DNA from: Cladocopium goreaui
Lineage: Eukaryota; Sar; Dinophyceae; Suessiales; Symbiodiniaceae
DNA: 64,000 bases
Assembly (NCBI GenBank): GCA_947184155.2
Contig: CAMXCT020000273.1
Location: 1-64,000 of the forward strand
Direction of reading: 5' to 3'
Positions 1-11,400 of the stretch are shown here, piece after piece. The notes beneath the pieces were generated by a model. That model did not search any database and was not told where the DNA came from. It saw only the letters and a list, made by a program, of their open reading frames with translations. Positions within the stretch are counted from its first letter, which is position 1. The number at the start of each line of letters is the position of its first letter. Both the position numbers and the translations under genes were made by a program.

Positions 1-311
1 ACTACAACTACAAAACAACTACAGCTACAACTATATGACTGCAACTACATTACACTAATTACATTACACCACAACTACAACTCCACTACGCTACAACTAC
101 AACTACAGTTGCAGTACATCACACTACATCCAGCAGTTGTGGGTGAGGTGACCACTGCAACCATTGGAACCATTCCAGCAAACACAACTCCAACCACCTT
201 TCGGTCAATCAGTGGCTTCGCTCTGCCATCCCTGATTCACAACAACCAACATCTCCTATAGGTTTCCTATTTTGGAAACTTCCGCCACCGCCTTGTGCGG
301 TACTACTGGTA
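1..311. repeat. Dispersed ACTACA repeat with unique tail, copy 1
   Basis: Bases 1-123 are a degenerate tract of ACTACA/CAACTA steps. They are followed by a non-repetitive tail of about 185 bp that runs from the CATCCAGCAGTTGTGGG box to a GGTACTACTGGT box. Tract and tail recur in the same order at 14456-15330 with only scattered substitutions, so this is one dispersed unit, not a chance microsatellite. No coding signal was seen. Confidence 0.75.
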
Positions 312-1687
312 TTTGATACTATATGATCATATACACAGGGCAAGGGATCAAAAAATGTTCTGGGATCCAAAAATATTCAAGATATCAAAAAATAATGTAT
401 ATATGATATTTTATGTAAAGAAATTATATCATGTTAAATATACAGTACACTTTATTTATATATATATTACGCAGTTTCTTGTGTATATAGGGAGAGAGAG
501 AGAAAGATATACACACATTAAAAAAATATCTAAATACGTGGAAAGACATATATATATAATTATATAATATCTATATACATGCAGAGAAGTGTATTGCAAG
601 TGTGCAAAGTTGGACTTGAATAAAAAAAAGCGGGAGGGGGTCTTGGGGGGAGGGCAGAAGAGAGGCGATAGCGTCCTGATAGGATCAGCTAGAGCGTCTT
701 CCCAGGCTGCAAGCACTAGTTTTGCTCTGTCGGCCACAAGCCAGTCAGTGCAGTGCCTAGGCTACAAGCTATACCTCTAAATCTCTCTCTTGAGCCTTGA
801 CAGCGTATATAAACTGTGCTCAGTAATTACTCATGATGCCCTGGTAGGGTCGAGTCCAAAAAAAAAACACAGGCACAAATTCAAAGGCAATGAGTTGAGC
901 ACTACGCATTGTCGTACCCAATTGAGAGTAAGAGTTCTAGCCGGTAAACTAGAGTGCACGTTGGCTAACCAGCAAAACTAGCGGAGAGCGCGCAGTGGAT
1001 TCTATACAAAATGACGGAGCGCTAGCGAACTTGATTGCGGCAAAATGTCCTAAAGACACGTCGAAGTGAAAAACAGCGGATTGTGAATTATTTTTCGGCA
1101 ATGGTGCGCAATGCACAGTCGATCACGGCAAAATGTTCTATCGGTGAAAAGTTCTCTCCAAACGTACGCGCAAGATTCAGAAACTCAGGCCATACGAAAA
1201 ACAATTGGCCAAAACACGACATGAACGGGTGAAATTCGGATCTCCAGAGTCAGTCATTCAAGCGGACAATGGACAAAATTTCGGAGTTGGAAGAATAAAG
1301 TTCATTCGCATCAAAATTCTTATCTGCTCGGCGGAAGATATGTGGAGACAAATGTGATATTATCTCTTCGTTAAAGAGTATATATCAGCAATGAAAAACA
1401 CGAAACTCTGTACACCGGAATGGTATTATCTCTCTGTTGTAAGAGTATATACCGTTTTGTGGAAAAAGAAATCAGCTCACAGAAAAAGTGTACAGAGCAA
1501 AATAATCTTGTACTATCTTCTTCGTTTAGAAGTATACACTCATCTGTTCTTCGGTCTCCATTGCCATGTTGACGAAGCTGAGGAGCCACCACCAAAGGAC
1601 CATCACCAAAGCCTTGACCTTGCGCTTGTCGGACTTCTGAATATCCTTGCTTCTTTCCTTTCGTTGAATCTTCTTGGCTGGATGAAC
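312..1687. other. No gene recognised
   Basis: AT-rich sequence with short TA and GA runs (about 440-570) and no reading frame with coding character on either strand. The small open frames here have biased, low-complexity composition. Confidence 0.5.
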
Positions 1688-3686
1688 CTAGGCATATTTT
1701 TTCTTCCACTCCATGTCAGAAGGCTTCAAATGAACAAGAGGCAGGGTGTGTGCATCAGTGTCGGTTGGGGCAGCCATGAAGATGTTGTGGTCACAAGATA
1801 AACAGGTTTCATTGACTGAAAAAGAAAATTCACCAACAAAGTCCATGTGGTCTTGATCATCAAAATCATTGACATCCTCCTCAAAAGCAAACCTTGCGTG
1901 TCCCCATTCACAGATGGACATCATGCAACAGTCGCCAACACTCTCAGTTTTCTTGGCCAGTTCAGGAGTATAAGTTTCGGTTTTGACTCGTCGGAGAGTT
2001 TTCGCCAAGAATACGAGGTCCTTGTAGGAACAAGAAATAAAGTGTTTAACCCTAACGGCCGGTGCCTCTCCGTAATTCTTGATCCTCGACTGGGTGGCTG
2101 TATGAATCATACGACCGATCCAAAACTGAAGCAAGCTGACTTCATATGATGGACAGCCTCCGACCTTCGAGTGACAAGGTAGCAAGCTTTATTTCGGTCC
2201 CCTGCGATCACGTCAACTTGGAAACGGATACACTATCAGGACATACATGCAAGAATTTCTCCGCAGCTTCCTTGCGACTTGGAAACATTTTCTTGTCCGA
2301 CGTGATAGACACACACACACACACGACACATGGACACCCTTGCTCGAGTGAGGGGCTCCTCTTCCTCGGTGTCTCTGTTCAAAGCTGTGCCCCACAAAAT
2401 CTCAAATATTGCCCATGATACGTATCTGGCACATGTGTCATCTTCACCAGTTTTGTAACCAGCAATTTGTCGAACATATCCGTCTCTTCCCACACGAGCA
2501 GCAACCATAAGGTCACAATAATCATTGAAGCATGCATGTCTTGAATTGCTCCTCTTCAAGTAAGGACCTGTGAGGATAGAGGCTCTGCGCCTCGCAATTC
2601 ACAAATAAATGTGCTCCAAGATTCTTGACAACGTTGATGAAGTAGTTGTTAAACTGTGGCTTGTCCCCTACCTTCTCATGGCCACGGTCAATCTCATACT
2701 AGATGTGCGTTTCAAACTTTTGAAGCTTCTCAGGCAATGGACATTTGTTGAAACGTGACCGTCCTAAGTTCCAGAACATCAATGAAAATTGTGGTGAGGA
2801 TCGATAAGGGTGGTCCTTCTCCAAAAACTCTGGATCAACCATGCCAGCTCGCAAATACCGTGATGCAAGACACTGAAGGACTACACAATATGATAAACAA
2901 CCATGTTGCTCCACATAGTCAGTGAGAACAAGAGAGAGAGAGAGTCTGGAAGTCATCTACGAAGCGTTTCTCTGCTTCATGTGTCCATCGTTCAACTGAT
3001 TCACGTGCTCGAAGATGAAGACGAGGGCCTGCGAAACCATAGGCTACATCCTTGCGAAGGTCCTCTAACAATGACAGTGGGTATTCATCCTTATGTCTGG
3101 CAATGTAAGCTTCCATCAATTGCTTGTCAGAGTCGGTGTGCCAGTGGTCTTTGTGTGGTTCGCTGGTCCCCTTGTACTTAACATGCCAGAACATGGATGC
3201 TGACTTGAAGCTGGATAACCTTGATTGTAGAAACCTGACCATTCATCATAGTAGTTGTTGGCAAAACGCTTGGAAGTTTTCGAAAAATTCTATCATCTTC
3301 AGTTCCAGTGATATCCTGACCATGATAGAAACGTGTGGTAGGTTCTTTCTTTGGAGCCGTGTCATCATGTTGAATATCATCTTTCTTCTCCTCTGGCTCC
3401 TCTCCCTTCTGAGAGCTTCCAGATGAGAGCTTCCAGTCTTTTGATCAGACATGAATGAATCATCTGTCTGAATCTCCATGCTCACCTTCTCAGGTGGTGG
3501 TATCTTAGGCTCCTCAGGTTCAGCTTGATCATCTTCAACATCTATGTCTTCTTCTTCGTTCTTGACAACTCTTTCCACGATTCTCTTTTTGAGATTCTTG
3601 TCATACATGTTGAGCCATTGGGTGGTACATTCAACAAGTGCATCATCTTCTGCTTCCAGAAAAAAATGTTTGTTTTCACGACTCAA
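1688..3686 (-). pseudogene. Downstream retroelement frames, unrecognised
   Basis: Several minus-strand frames (3246-3686, 2919-3242, 2699-2956, 2236-2559, 1688-2185) follow the integrase with the same polarity and with ordinary amino-acid composition (for example HKDHWHTDSDKQLMEAYIA and an acidic EEEDIDVEDDQAEPEEPK stretch). They probably are the remaining polyprotein, broken into pieces. The frame at 2236-2559 reads through a second CA repeat (about 2308-2327). No reverse transcriptase or RNase H signature was recognised, so their role is not assigned. Confidence 0.45.
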
Positions 3687-4150
3687 ACATTCAACAGTAC
3701 CCTTGAATTCTGGATCACCTGGGCCTTGATCATGTGAGTTTGCTCACCAAAGTAAGCCTCAGCATGTTCAGCTATGTCTGGTTCATAGTCATCGGCATCT
3801 TCCACAGCAAGTGGAACAGGATCTGGATTGTCAAGTCCAGGAACAGCAACACCATGCCATTCATCATGGTCACGTCTGATCTTAGATTGACTGACGCGCA
3901 TGACAGAGTTGCCAACATGAACAAGGCCAGCTGCTTGCCTTGCTTTCTGATGCGCCTTCAACGCTAACCTTTGCAGTTCTTGTTGTGTTCTGTCCTCAGC
4001 TAAGGGTTCAACGCTCAGTTGGGCAGGATCAGAAGTTTCAACATCCAAAAGATCCAATGTTCGTCTACCAGTGGCAATTTCCAAAGGTGAATAACCACTA
4101 ACAGTGAGTTGAGTGTTTCTGGCCCAAACAATATATACATGTCACAGCTT
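3683..4150 (-). pseudogene. Integrase C-terminal region
   Basis: This frame continues the integrase after a break. It contains the conserved SGYSPLEIATGRR stretch, then a Lys/Arg/Gln-rich helix (ALKAHQKARQAAG) and the box VNQSK-like VSQSKIRRDHDEWH, which sits behind integrase cores in large retroelement polyproteins. An acidic tail follows (EDADDYEPDIAEHAEAYFGE). It belongs to the same element as the core domain at 4160-4675. Confidence 0.6.
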
Positions 4151-4159
4151 CTCTGACAG

Positions 4160-4675
4160 TCACTCCTCTGAACCTATCATCTTCCAGGTTCTTGGACGCC
4201 ATTGTCGATTGAAAAGTCTCACAGATGATTCAGCTCTGTTTGGCCATGGGGTTCTTGAACCACAGGGACATTCCTTTATACCGTGAGTTCTGTGGTAGGT
4301 CAGAAAGTCTTCTTGGAAAAAGGCTTCATCACCTACAACGGCTTTAGGCATACAATTGTTTTCATCAGTCCACAACCTTAGAGCCTGAATTGTCTCTTTG
4401 TTGCTCAGTGAGGTTTGTGCCGTAGCCCAAAGTAAGCTTGATGCACCATCAAGAACAAGCAACGCCATGTACTTGTTCTTCCTCAACAGGATCTCGGCAT
4501 GATCAACAAAGATGACATCTCCAAAGTTGGAAGCTCGTATGCCTGAAACCCTGGCTCCCGGCGGTGGTGCAATTGAAGTACTACACACACACACGACACT
4601 TGTTGCACATGTCTTCATACTTTTCATGCTGTCCAACCCTGTGGTTCTGCATAATTTTGTTCTAGAATTTGCCAT
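4160..4675 (-). pseudogene. Integrase core domain (rve-type), broken
   Basis: The frame carries the catalytic triad of a retroviral-type integrase: D in the FVDHAE box, D in the VVGDE box and E in the NRAES box, with about 32 residues between the second D and the E. Integrases of this family insert the cDNA of the element into the host chromosome. In another frame just upstream, about 4600-4660, a His-His-Cys-Cys pattern can be read (NHRVGQHE, then CNKC), matching the N-terminal zinc finger of integrase. Finger and core are out of frame with each other, with a CA run at about 4580-4597 lying between them. It is certainly inactive as it stands. Confidence 0.7.
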
Positions 4676-5217
4676 GTCAGGACGTTCACCTAGGAGACAT
4701 TAAAGCGCCGAAGTCACCATCATTACAAAGCTCCTTGTTGGACCGTCAGACTCATTCAGCAGTGCGTGTGTGTGTGAACCATCTCAATAGATGTAAAACT
4801 TGTTACCTGTGAATTTCAATGGAAGCTCCTTCGGCGTGATGTCGCCTGAGTTGATTCATCGCAAGTTCTTTGTGCAAGATTCTTCTTCGGTGTGGTTTCG
4901 CTTCAGTATTCTCATGGTATTTTCTTTAAGCAGGGGGCCCATGGGCACTTGGATGGCATTGGCCAACGAAGACCTATCCAAGTTGCTGTGCAAACGTACC
5001 TGCAATTTTTGAATCGTGATGGAATGTGGCTAACCCAAGAACCACCATGACGTTTTACCACGAGAATCGCTTCAGAATTTTGAATTAAGCACATGAACGG
5101 ATGAAGGTGACTTCTCCTTTGTCTTTCTGCACAGTTGGCGCAATCGGAGACTGCGGTGAATCTCTTGTCCATTCTATTTTTCTGCTTATGTGGTGGGATT
5201 CTTCCTGGCTTCTATTG

Positions 5218-5294
5218 ATTTCATTCTATTCTTCAAGGTGGCGACGAAGGAATCGAAGGATTTCATTCTATTCTTCAAGGTGGCGACGAAGGAA
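5218..5294. repeat. 42-bp tandem duplication
   Basis: The 42-bp unit beginning ATTTCATTCTATTCTTCAAGG is present at 5218-5259 and again at 5260-5294, the second copy a little truncated. Confidence 0.85.
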
Positions 5295-5372
5295 TTTTCC
5301 TTTCACTCCACACCAAACCCTCCTGTCAGGTGTAACTGAAGTGTTTTTGCACGACGGATGCATTTCACATCA

Positions 5373-6406
5373 AAATTCGATAAGACAAGTCTGAGCAAGT
5401 GTGTGTGTGCGCGTGTGTAACGTCAGCATTAACGGAAAACTTCATTTTTTTCTATGCATTGCAGGGGGGGTGCAAGCAGCCCATCCAGTCTTGCTGGTGA
5501 AATCAGCTGGGGACGCCTGGCTGATGTACCTGCTTGTTTATGCTATCGCCGGCGTTACAACGTGGAGGAAAACGACGTTTTTACATACCGTGTGTCTTTA
5601 CATCTGGGGTGGGGTGGGGTCGGGTGGGGCAATAAAGTCAGTGAACGCTACTTCATGCAATAACGTCATTGCTACGCTACGTGATGTTCATAAAGCAAGG
5701 GCTCGTGCAGCTCGAGAAGCTGACATAGGGTTCTTTCAGGTGAGACACGCGTTGCTTGAATTTTCCAGAAATGTTAGAAGACGCAATGGTCAGACCCAGA
5801 AAGCAGGAATTCAGATCTTGGACAAATGCTGGGATTACTGTAAAGATTTTATTCCCAAGCAAATCAATACGTACAAAGGATCCAAAGACCATTCTCTTGA
5901 ATGGGGACTTGTGGAATTGGATCTACTAGTGGCAGTGGCGATACAACAATCGCCTCAATCTCTGGCAAATGGTGCCCGAGGTGATGCGCCACATTGGAAA
6001 CCATTGACGACTTGAAATGTCGCAAGCCAAAAAACGCGACGTCAGTAACGACGGCGATACCTGTTACCTTGTTTCTATATATATATGTGTGTGTGAATGT
6101 GTGTGTGTGTGTGTGCGTGTATATATAGCCCCGTCCCTGGGCGCATATGGGGGACTTATAGTTTATCGCTGTTGGTTTATACAGTCAATGTCTTTTGTGA
6201 ATTTATTGCGCATATATATATAATCATATATATATAATCATATATATATATGTATATACGGTTACGGTATATTTAACCATATATATATATTATACGTCTT
6301 CTCGGTATGTTCTATCGTGTCATTTGGTTGGTTTTGCGCTTTTGCAGGTACGATGCATTACACCTTCATAATTCGATAAGACAATTCTGAGCAAGTGTGT
6401 GTGTGG
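5373..6406. repeat. Pair of 37-bp direct repeats
   Basis: The motif AATTCGATAAGACAA followed by (G/T)TCTGAGCAAGTGTGTGTGTG occurs at 5373-5410 and at 6370-6406, with one substitution in the first 30 bases. The roughly 1 kb between them holds the plus-strand open frame and GT/TA microsatellites (about 6080-6290). Confidence 0.7.
5401..6015 (+). CDS. Unrecognised open frame, 204 codons
   Basis: The only sizeable plus-strand frame in this part of the window. The first third is low-complexity (GT run, hydrophobic residues). The second half, from about residue 90, has ordinary composition (ARAAREADIGFFQ and LDKCWDYCKDFIPKQIN). It lies between two copies of a 37-bp repeat (5373 and 6370). No family was recognised. 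It may be a fragment of a mobile element or a chance frame, and its opposite orientation to all other genes lowers confidence. Confidence 0.25.
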   Translation: MCVRVCNVSINGKLHFFLCIAGGVQAAHPVLLVKSAGDAWLMYLLVYAIAGVTTWRKTTFLHTVCLYIWGGVGSGGAIKSVNATSCNNVIATLRDVHKARARAAREADIGFFQVRHALLEFSRNVRRRNGQTQKAGIQILDKCWDYCKDFIPKQINTYKGSKDHSLEWGLVELDLLVAVAIQQSPQSLANGARGDAPHWKPLTT

Positions 6407-6649
6407 GTGGGTTGCGTACCTGTGCCTGTGCGTGTACCTGGCGCAGTGCTTTGTTGAAATCTAGAGACTGAGACCCTCACCTGGCAGATGGAGAACAAAA
6501 AAGGAAGAAATAGATCTAAATAAAATCAACAAGGAAAAAATAACTAGAAAGATGAATAAATAACAAAAACAACACGAAAAAATTATTAAGATTGAGTAAG
6601 TATACAGCAATCATTTCAAACAGCACGCTTAGCGTCCATACAAGTATAA

Positions 6650-6806
6650 TCAAGTATATATTTGGGATGTTGTCCACCCATTTTTCGCTTGGTTCATCCA
6701 CGTTCATCCTCCCACCTTTTTGAGGTCGTTTGTTTTGACACACTGCCAGTTCACCAGTCCCAATCACTTCCAAGCGGCTTCTTGTCACCAAAAACATGTC
6801 GAGCAA
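6650..6806 (-). CDS. Possible coding exon, unrecognised
   Basis: About 50 codons of ordinary composition on the minus strand (VTRSRLEVIGTGELAVCQNK, then MNVDEPSEKWVDNIPN) before the frame dissolves into AT-rich sequence. It lies downstream of the gene at 7110-8432 in the same orientation. Splice sites were not established. Confidence 0.25.
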
Positions 6807-7109
6807 GGCGAGAGTCCTGGTAGCAGAAGCGACTCAAATTACATCAGAACAAACACAATTTGAGTAGGCTCCGAAAAAAAAAAGATAAAAGATGATAAAA
6901 GAAGCCGCACAAACATCACAAACAATGCAAAACAATGTATATAATATATAATAATATATATATATAAATATATTAAATACATATGATATGGATCTGAAAT
7001 ATTGAGATATAATGAGGATGTCCTGCTGTGTCACCTCATATCACTTCGCCTGCCTTACTTGATCAACATCGTGTAATGGGTGCCTCATGCATTCGAGAGT
7101 CGACTAATG

Positions 7110-8432
7110 TCATGATCTGGGTTTGTCGGTCTGGAAAGTCACCACCAGCAATGTCATCCGCAGTGATGGCTGCGCGGCCCTTTGCATAGACCTTGTGGAA
7201 AATCCTGCAGCAGTTGTCATGTGTGGAGCGAATAGGATTTCCAGTACGGCCACGCTGCCCCTTTCCACGATGTTTTGAAAGAACTGGCTTGAATGATCTT
7301 GAATGAGCAGGTTTAAGGTTTCAAGTGGACAAAATGGTTTAGTTATGTTTAGTTTATACAAGCCTTCGCGTAACCTTCGGGTCCTTTCCAATTGTTTTCT
7401 TTCTTCGTCATCTATCAGTCTTGGCGATGGCCAACGGATGCTTTCCTCGGTCACGCAACAATGATCTCTCAAAAGACGTGGGGGAACTCCACGGATAGAG
7501 TGTTGTCTAAAGCTACTTGATTCACGTTGCTACCATTGCTACCAGGCTTCAAGTTCATTGAGTGCGAGCCATGATAGCATTTCAGCAATGTTAGCAGAGG
7601 ATGAAGAAGGGAACGCCCATGAAAGTAGCAAACCAAGCGAGATCCCCTCAGCTTGCTCTGGACTGGCACACATCTGCCTCCAAAGCTTGACTCCTCTCAA
7701 TAGAGCAGCCACTGACCGTCGATACGTCTGTTGTATTCCACAACTGGCTTCTTGTTCCAACCAATGGATGAATGTGGCCCAGCGCATACGCGACAGTGGG
7801 TTCTCACTCTCTGAATCCCACGGATTCCGACTGAAAGAGTCGTCCTGCGCAGCCTGCGGCCCCGAGTTCTCACACCAGGCTTCTTGGACGAGCTTCACTT
7901 GATGTAAGTACTGAGCTTCAGCTGCCCTGTCTGACTCCAGCGCTTTGAATCTCAGGAATTGGCGATAGATTCGCTGGACATGTTCAACTGTTGCTTCTCT
8001 CATCGGCTCTTCTAGCTGGATTTCTCCAGGTTTCTGACTGATTTTGGCATTTAAAAGGGCAACATGAATTCCGATGGCTATCTTGGATAGCACCCTTTGT
8101 CGGATAGCTGTGATTTTACCAGGTGAGTCCCTGCTCAATGCAGAGCTGGGTCGCCTCAAGAGCGCGGTCATAGGACTGACAGGTGCACCAGATTTGGGCC
8201 TTTTCGCCGACGGCAAGGATGGCTGGGGCGTATGGCGCAGTCCACGATCGATTCTGGCATCGGAGGCATCTGTCACAATGACACGATGCGGTTGTGTCTG
8301 TGCCCGACTTACAGGCCTATCAGGCCTATGCCTTTGGGAATAATGATCCAGAAAATGCAGAAAACGCTTTTCTGCAGGATCTCTCGCAGTTCTGCGCAAG
8401 ACAGGTTCCGAGTTGCATCGCCCCAAGGACAT
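7110..8432 (-). CDS. Unrecognised gene with in-frame TAG pair or 27-nt intron
   Basis: A Met-initiated frame (MSLGRCNSEPVLRRTARD) runs about 297 codons from 8432. It has a basic, Ser/Pro-rich N-terminus, a helical middle with AQYLHQVKLVQEAWCEN and a C-terminal EMLSWLALNELEAW. It stops at a TAG near 7542, but the same frame resumes at once and stays open to a TGA at 7110, with coding character (DDEERKQLERTRRLREGLY). The 27 bases between (7516-7542) hold two in-frame TAG codons inside a 9-bp tandem duplication, and also start with GT and end with AG. So the joined product is about 430 residues either by removal of a 27-nt intron or in spite of two stops. No family was recognised. Confidence 0.6.
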
Positions 8433-8559
8433 GAGCGCTACATGCTGCTACAAAATGCCCAACAAGACAGGGCTTCTTTCAACTATGTTATGTAGGATAG
8501 GTTCTCCAAAATGGAGGGGCTGGTGTCAAGCATTTGCACAAATTGAGGGATATGTATGT

Positions 8560-8770
8560 GTATATATATATATAAAGATAGATAGACAGACAGATAGATA
8601 GATTACGTGTATATCTATATAATATATTATTTATATATCTATTTATTTATCTATTTATGTATTTATTTAGTTGTTTGTTTGTTTGTTTGTTTGTTTGTTT
8701 GTTGGTTTGTTGGTTGGTTGGTTGGTTGGTTGGTTGGTTTGTTTGTTTGTTTGTGTGTATGTGTGCTACA
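8560..8770. repeat. Microsatellite cluster (GATA, TTTA, GTTT)
   Basis: Consecutive short-unit runs: GATAGATAGACA, then TTTA steps, then (GTTT)n passing into (GGTT)n. They lie upstream of the start codon of the gene at 7110-8432; 8770-8926 is AT-rich without a gene. Confidence 0.9.
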
Positions 8771-9004
8771 TATGATTATATATGATATAAAATGTCTAAC
8801 TATATAGATATATACATATAAAGTTAATAATTGTATGTGTATATCTTATGTGTATATATATAATGATGTCCTGACTGTGCCTGTGCCTTGGGCTAGCTTG
8901 AGCCCAAGAATCACCCAACACTTCACTCAGAGTGTGGATCGATCCGTCTCCGTTGCCCCAGCTTTCTGATTCGGAAGGACAAAGGCCTCTCTGATCACAT
9001 CAAC

Positions 9005-10474
9005 CTGGGCACAGCTCCATGTGGCCTGGTAGTACCGGACGATGTGCATGTGAGTAAGCCTGCCCGCAGTGCTTTCACTGTCACGACATGGGATAATCAA
9101 AAACAACGAAGAAAAACGGCAAACTGACTGGTTGGTATTCCCACTACTGTAGCTCAAAACGCTGGCATCATCTTTGCCTCTTTGCTGACTATTACTTAGT
9201 ACATCTTAGTACTGTTACTTGTTTTTAGTATTTACTGTCTTTCCCGCCTTTTTCAACTCCGCCCCTGGGACGTCTCAACTTATCCTCCAACCATTAATTA
9301 TAAACAGGAGTCGGAGCTGGGAACTGGTTTAGGAACCGACTGCAAGACTTGCCATTGTTACTATAGTACTCGCAATCCCATTGGGGATCCTGGAAAATTA
9401 CATTTATATTCATATCAGTTTATATCAATTACCATATGAATGTCATTTAATTGCCCAAAAATATCCAAAAATTCCCCATGAAGTTCCTGTTGAAAAAAAC
9501 ATACCATGCGACAAGCTCAGCGCCTCGGCAGCAGGGCGCATTCCTGCAGCAATTTCTCGCGCTCCACAGCTGAGCCCCGCAGCTCCATGCCTTCCCAAGA
9601 GGGATCTCCAAGGGTTTAAGACGTAAGGAGAATCTATCATAGATCTCCAAGGATCCTTTCCAAGGGATCTCTAAGGATATTACGGCATATCTATCTATCA
9701 TTATCTATCTGTCGAATCTCATCTCATCTAATCATATCTAATCTAATCTAATCTAATCTAATCCATCGGTCTAATGTTCAGGCATATGCTCTCGCAGACA
9801 TGAACATACACATTAACATTGAAAAGCATCAAAAAGATGCCATAGGTTACAATCCTCTATCTCCACCGTATTTCTGGGGATCTGATGTGATGTTTTGGAC
9901 TGAAAAGACTCACCAAGCAGCTCGGCTGGGCAGCTGAGGCATCTGACGTTTGATGGCATACAACTGACCTCAGGAGCTTCCAAAACGTGCGATTTCCATG
10001 TAGTACGTGCTGTAAAAACCATGCATGCATTAAATTAAATACGTACCACACATTACCACAGTATCTTCAACCAATCGCACGTGGAGAGCAAATTGGCATA
10101 AATAGGCACTCATAATTACTTCGGGCAAATCTACGCAAATCCGAATCAATGTGCAAAAATGGAGCATCGCAAGTTCACCCTTAGCCGTGAACGATCCACC
10201 CGATGCCTTACCTGGCTGGACATAGGATTACCGGGATTGCTTGTCTTGAAAAGCCCTGATCATCTCACCGTGCGAATTGGTTCCAAAATATTCCAATGGT
10301 TCCAAACGCTGAGACTTTCCTCCAGCTCTTAGCAAAAGATCTGGGATCATCTGGGAAGGAAGCTCAGACCCGAGCCTTTGTCACTGTACCGAAGCCACCC
10401 TTGCCCAAGAGACGCAGCTCCTTGTCATAGAAGGGCACTGAATTGTATCCCTTTAGGGATTCACTAGATCCGTG
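9005..10474 (-). CDS. Protein kinase N-lobe, eIF2-alpha-kinase-like, split in small exons
   Basis: Exons read in order on the minus strand. 10370-10474 gives the glycine-rich loop (LRLLGKGGFGTVTKAR, GxGxxGxV). A 13-nt micro-exon at 10232-10244 (TSNPG) is proposed because it restores phase. 9914-9968 gives beta-3 with the invariant Lys (GQLYAIKRQMPQL). About 9524-9618 gives helix C (AVEREKLLQECALLPR, the Glu salt-bridge helix). 9005-9059 gives beta-4 (THMHIVRYYQATW). The 9524/9059 junction is in phase with a GC donor (AG|GC); the 9914 to 9618 junction is not in phase, so a small exon is missing. YAIKR...HIVRYYQA resembles the PERK/GCN2 group. No HRD or DFG motif was found towards 8433, so the C-lobe is missing, misassembled or elsewhere. 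It may be a pseudogene. Confidence 0.6.
9715..9768. repeat. (TCTAA)n microsatellite
   Basis: ATCTAATCTAATCTAATC run in an intron of the kinase-like gene. Confidence 0.85.
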
Positions 10475-11400
10475 CTGTGGATGCATGCACACCACGTGGA
10501 AGTCATAGATACTTGGTAGATCTTGGTAGATCATGGTAGATCTTGGTAGTTTCGGAATCCTTCAAATGAGGAGATGGCATGAAAAGCACTTTGCAGTGTC
10601 AATGCGGATTTTCCAAGTCCACCCAGCAGGGCCACGCCTCAAAGTCAGTTGCATAGCGACCACTGGGTCCTGAATTGGCAACCTGATGACGAATGGTCAC
10701 GTGATGTCAGGTGGCCATCGCGTGAGCATTGTATGACTTCAGTGTTCAGCCGCTGACATGCCCACCCAACTAGCTGAGTGATGCACACTGCCGTCACCCG
10801 AGGGCCTCAGCGCGCCACATCCGATCCCAGCCAGTTGCCCATGTGTGCAACACATGTTTGACAGACCTGCGAATCTGAGCAATGGCGACCAGAAATGGGA
10901 TATGATTCTGTGCTAACAGAGCGAATACCATAAGATTAAACAAATGATTCTATGTGTATATATATATATACATTATATATATACATATATATTCTATATA
11001 ACTTTATCCAACAATATAAATTCATATTTAATTGATAAATTTAAATTGATAAATTACTTAATTAATGGATTCCCGAAACTCCCAAGCCATCCAAAACCTA
11101 AAGCCTAAAACCACCAAACAAAGTGAAAACCTCGATTCTGCTGTTTGCTCCTTGTCCCTTGCCCCTCTCATCTTGCTGATGTGCAGTAGGTATTCAAGCC
11201 CAAAAAGCAAGCTGTGTGCTGATACCGATTTCTTCCTCCGCCTCTGTCTCTGTTTCTTTCGGCTTGGCCGAGCGAAGCACTCGCTGTACTTCTACGGTGA
11301 GCATTTTCTGCTCAAACCGCGGGTTGTGTTGGAAAGCACAGCGGACAGATGCGGACAGCAGGGGCAATCGATGCGGATCCCACTTCTCTTATCTCACCGA
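10475..11400. other. No gene recognised
   Basis: Mixed-composition sequence with a TA/ATATAT block at about 10950-11060. Possible further N-terminal kinase exons could not be picked out. A plus-strand frame at 11065-11415 has no recognisable features. Confidence 0.4.

Larger units (their letters stand above)
1688..4790 (-). mobile_element. Decayed integrase-bearing retroelement
   Basis: A run of minus-strand frames, interrupted by stops and frameshifts, reads in the order integrase zinc finger, integrase core, integrase C-terminal region, acidic linker and downstream frames. The core has the D, D, E residues of a retroviral-type integrase. The C-terminal segment (RNTQLTVSGYSPLEIATGRR) is the conserved tail seen after such cores. 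No reverse transcriptase motif (YxDD) could be found downstream, and no long terminal repeats were noticed. Copia-like and gypsy-like assignments both remain possible. The many frame breaks make it an old, inactive copy. Confidence 0.7.
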
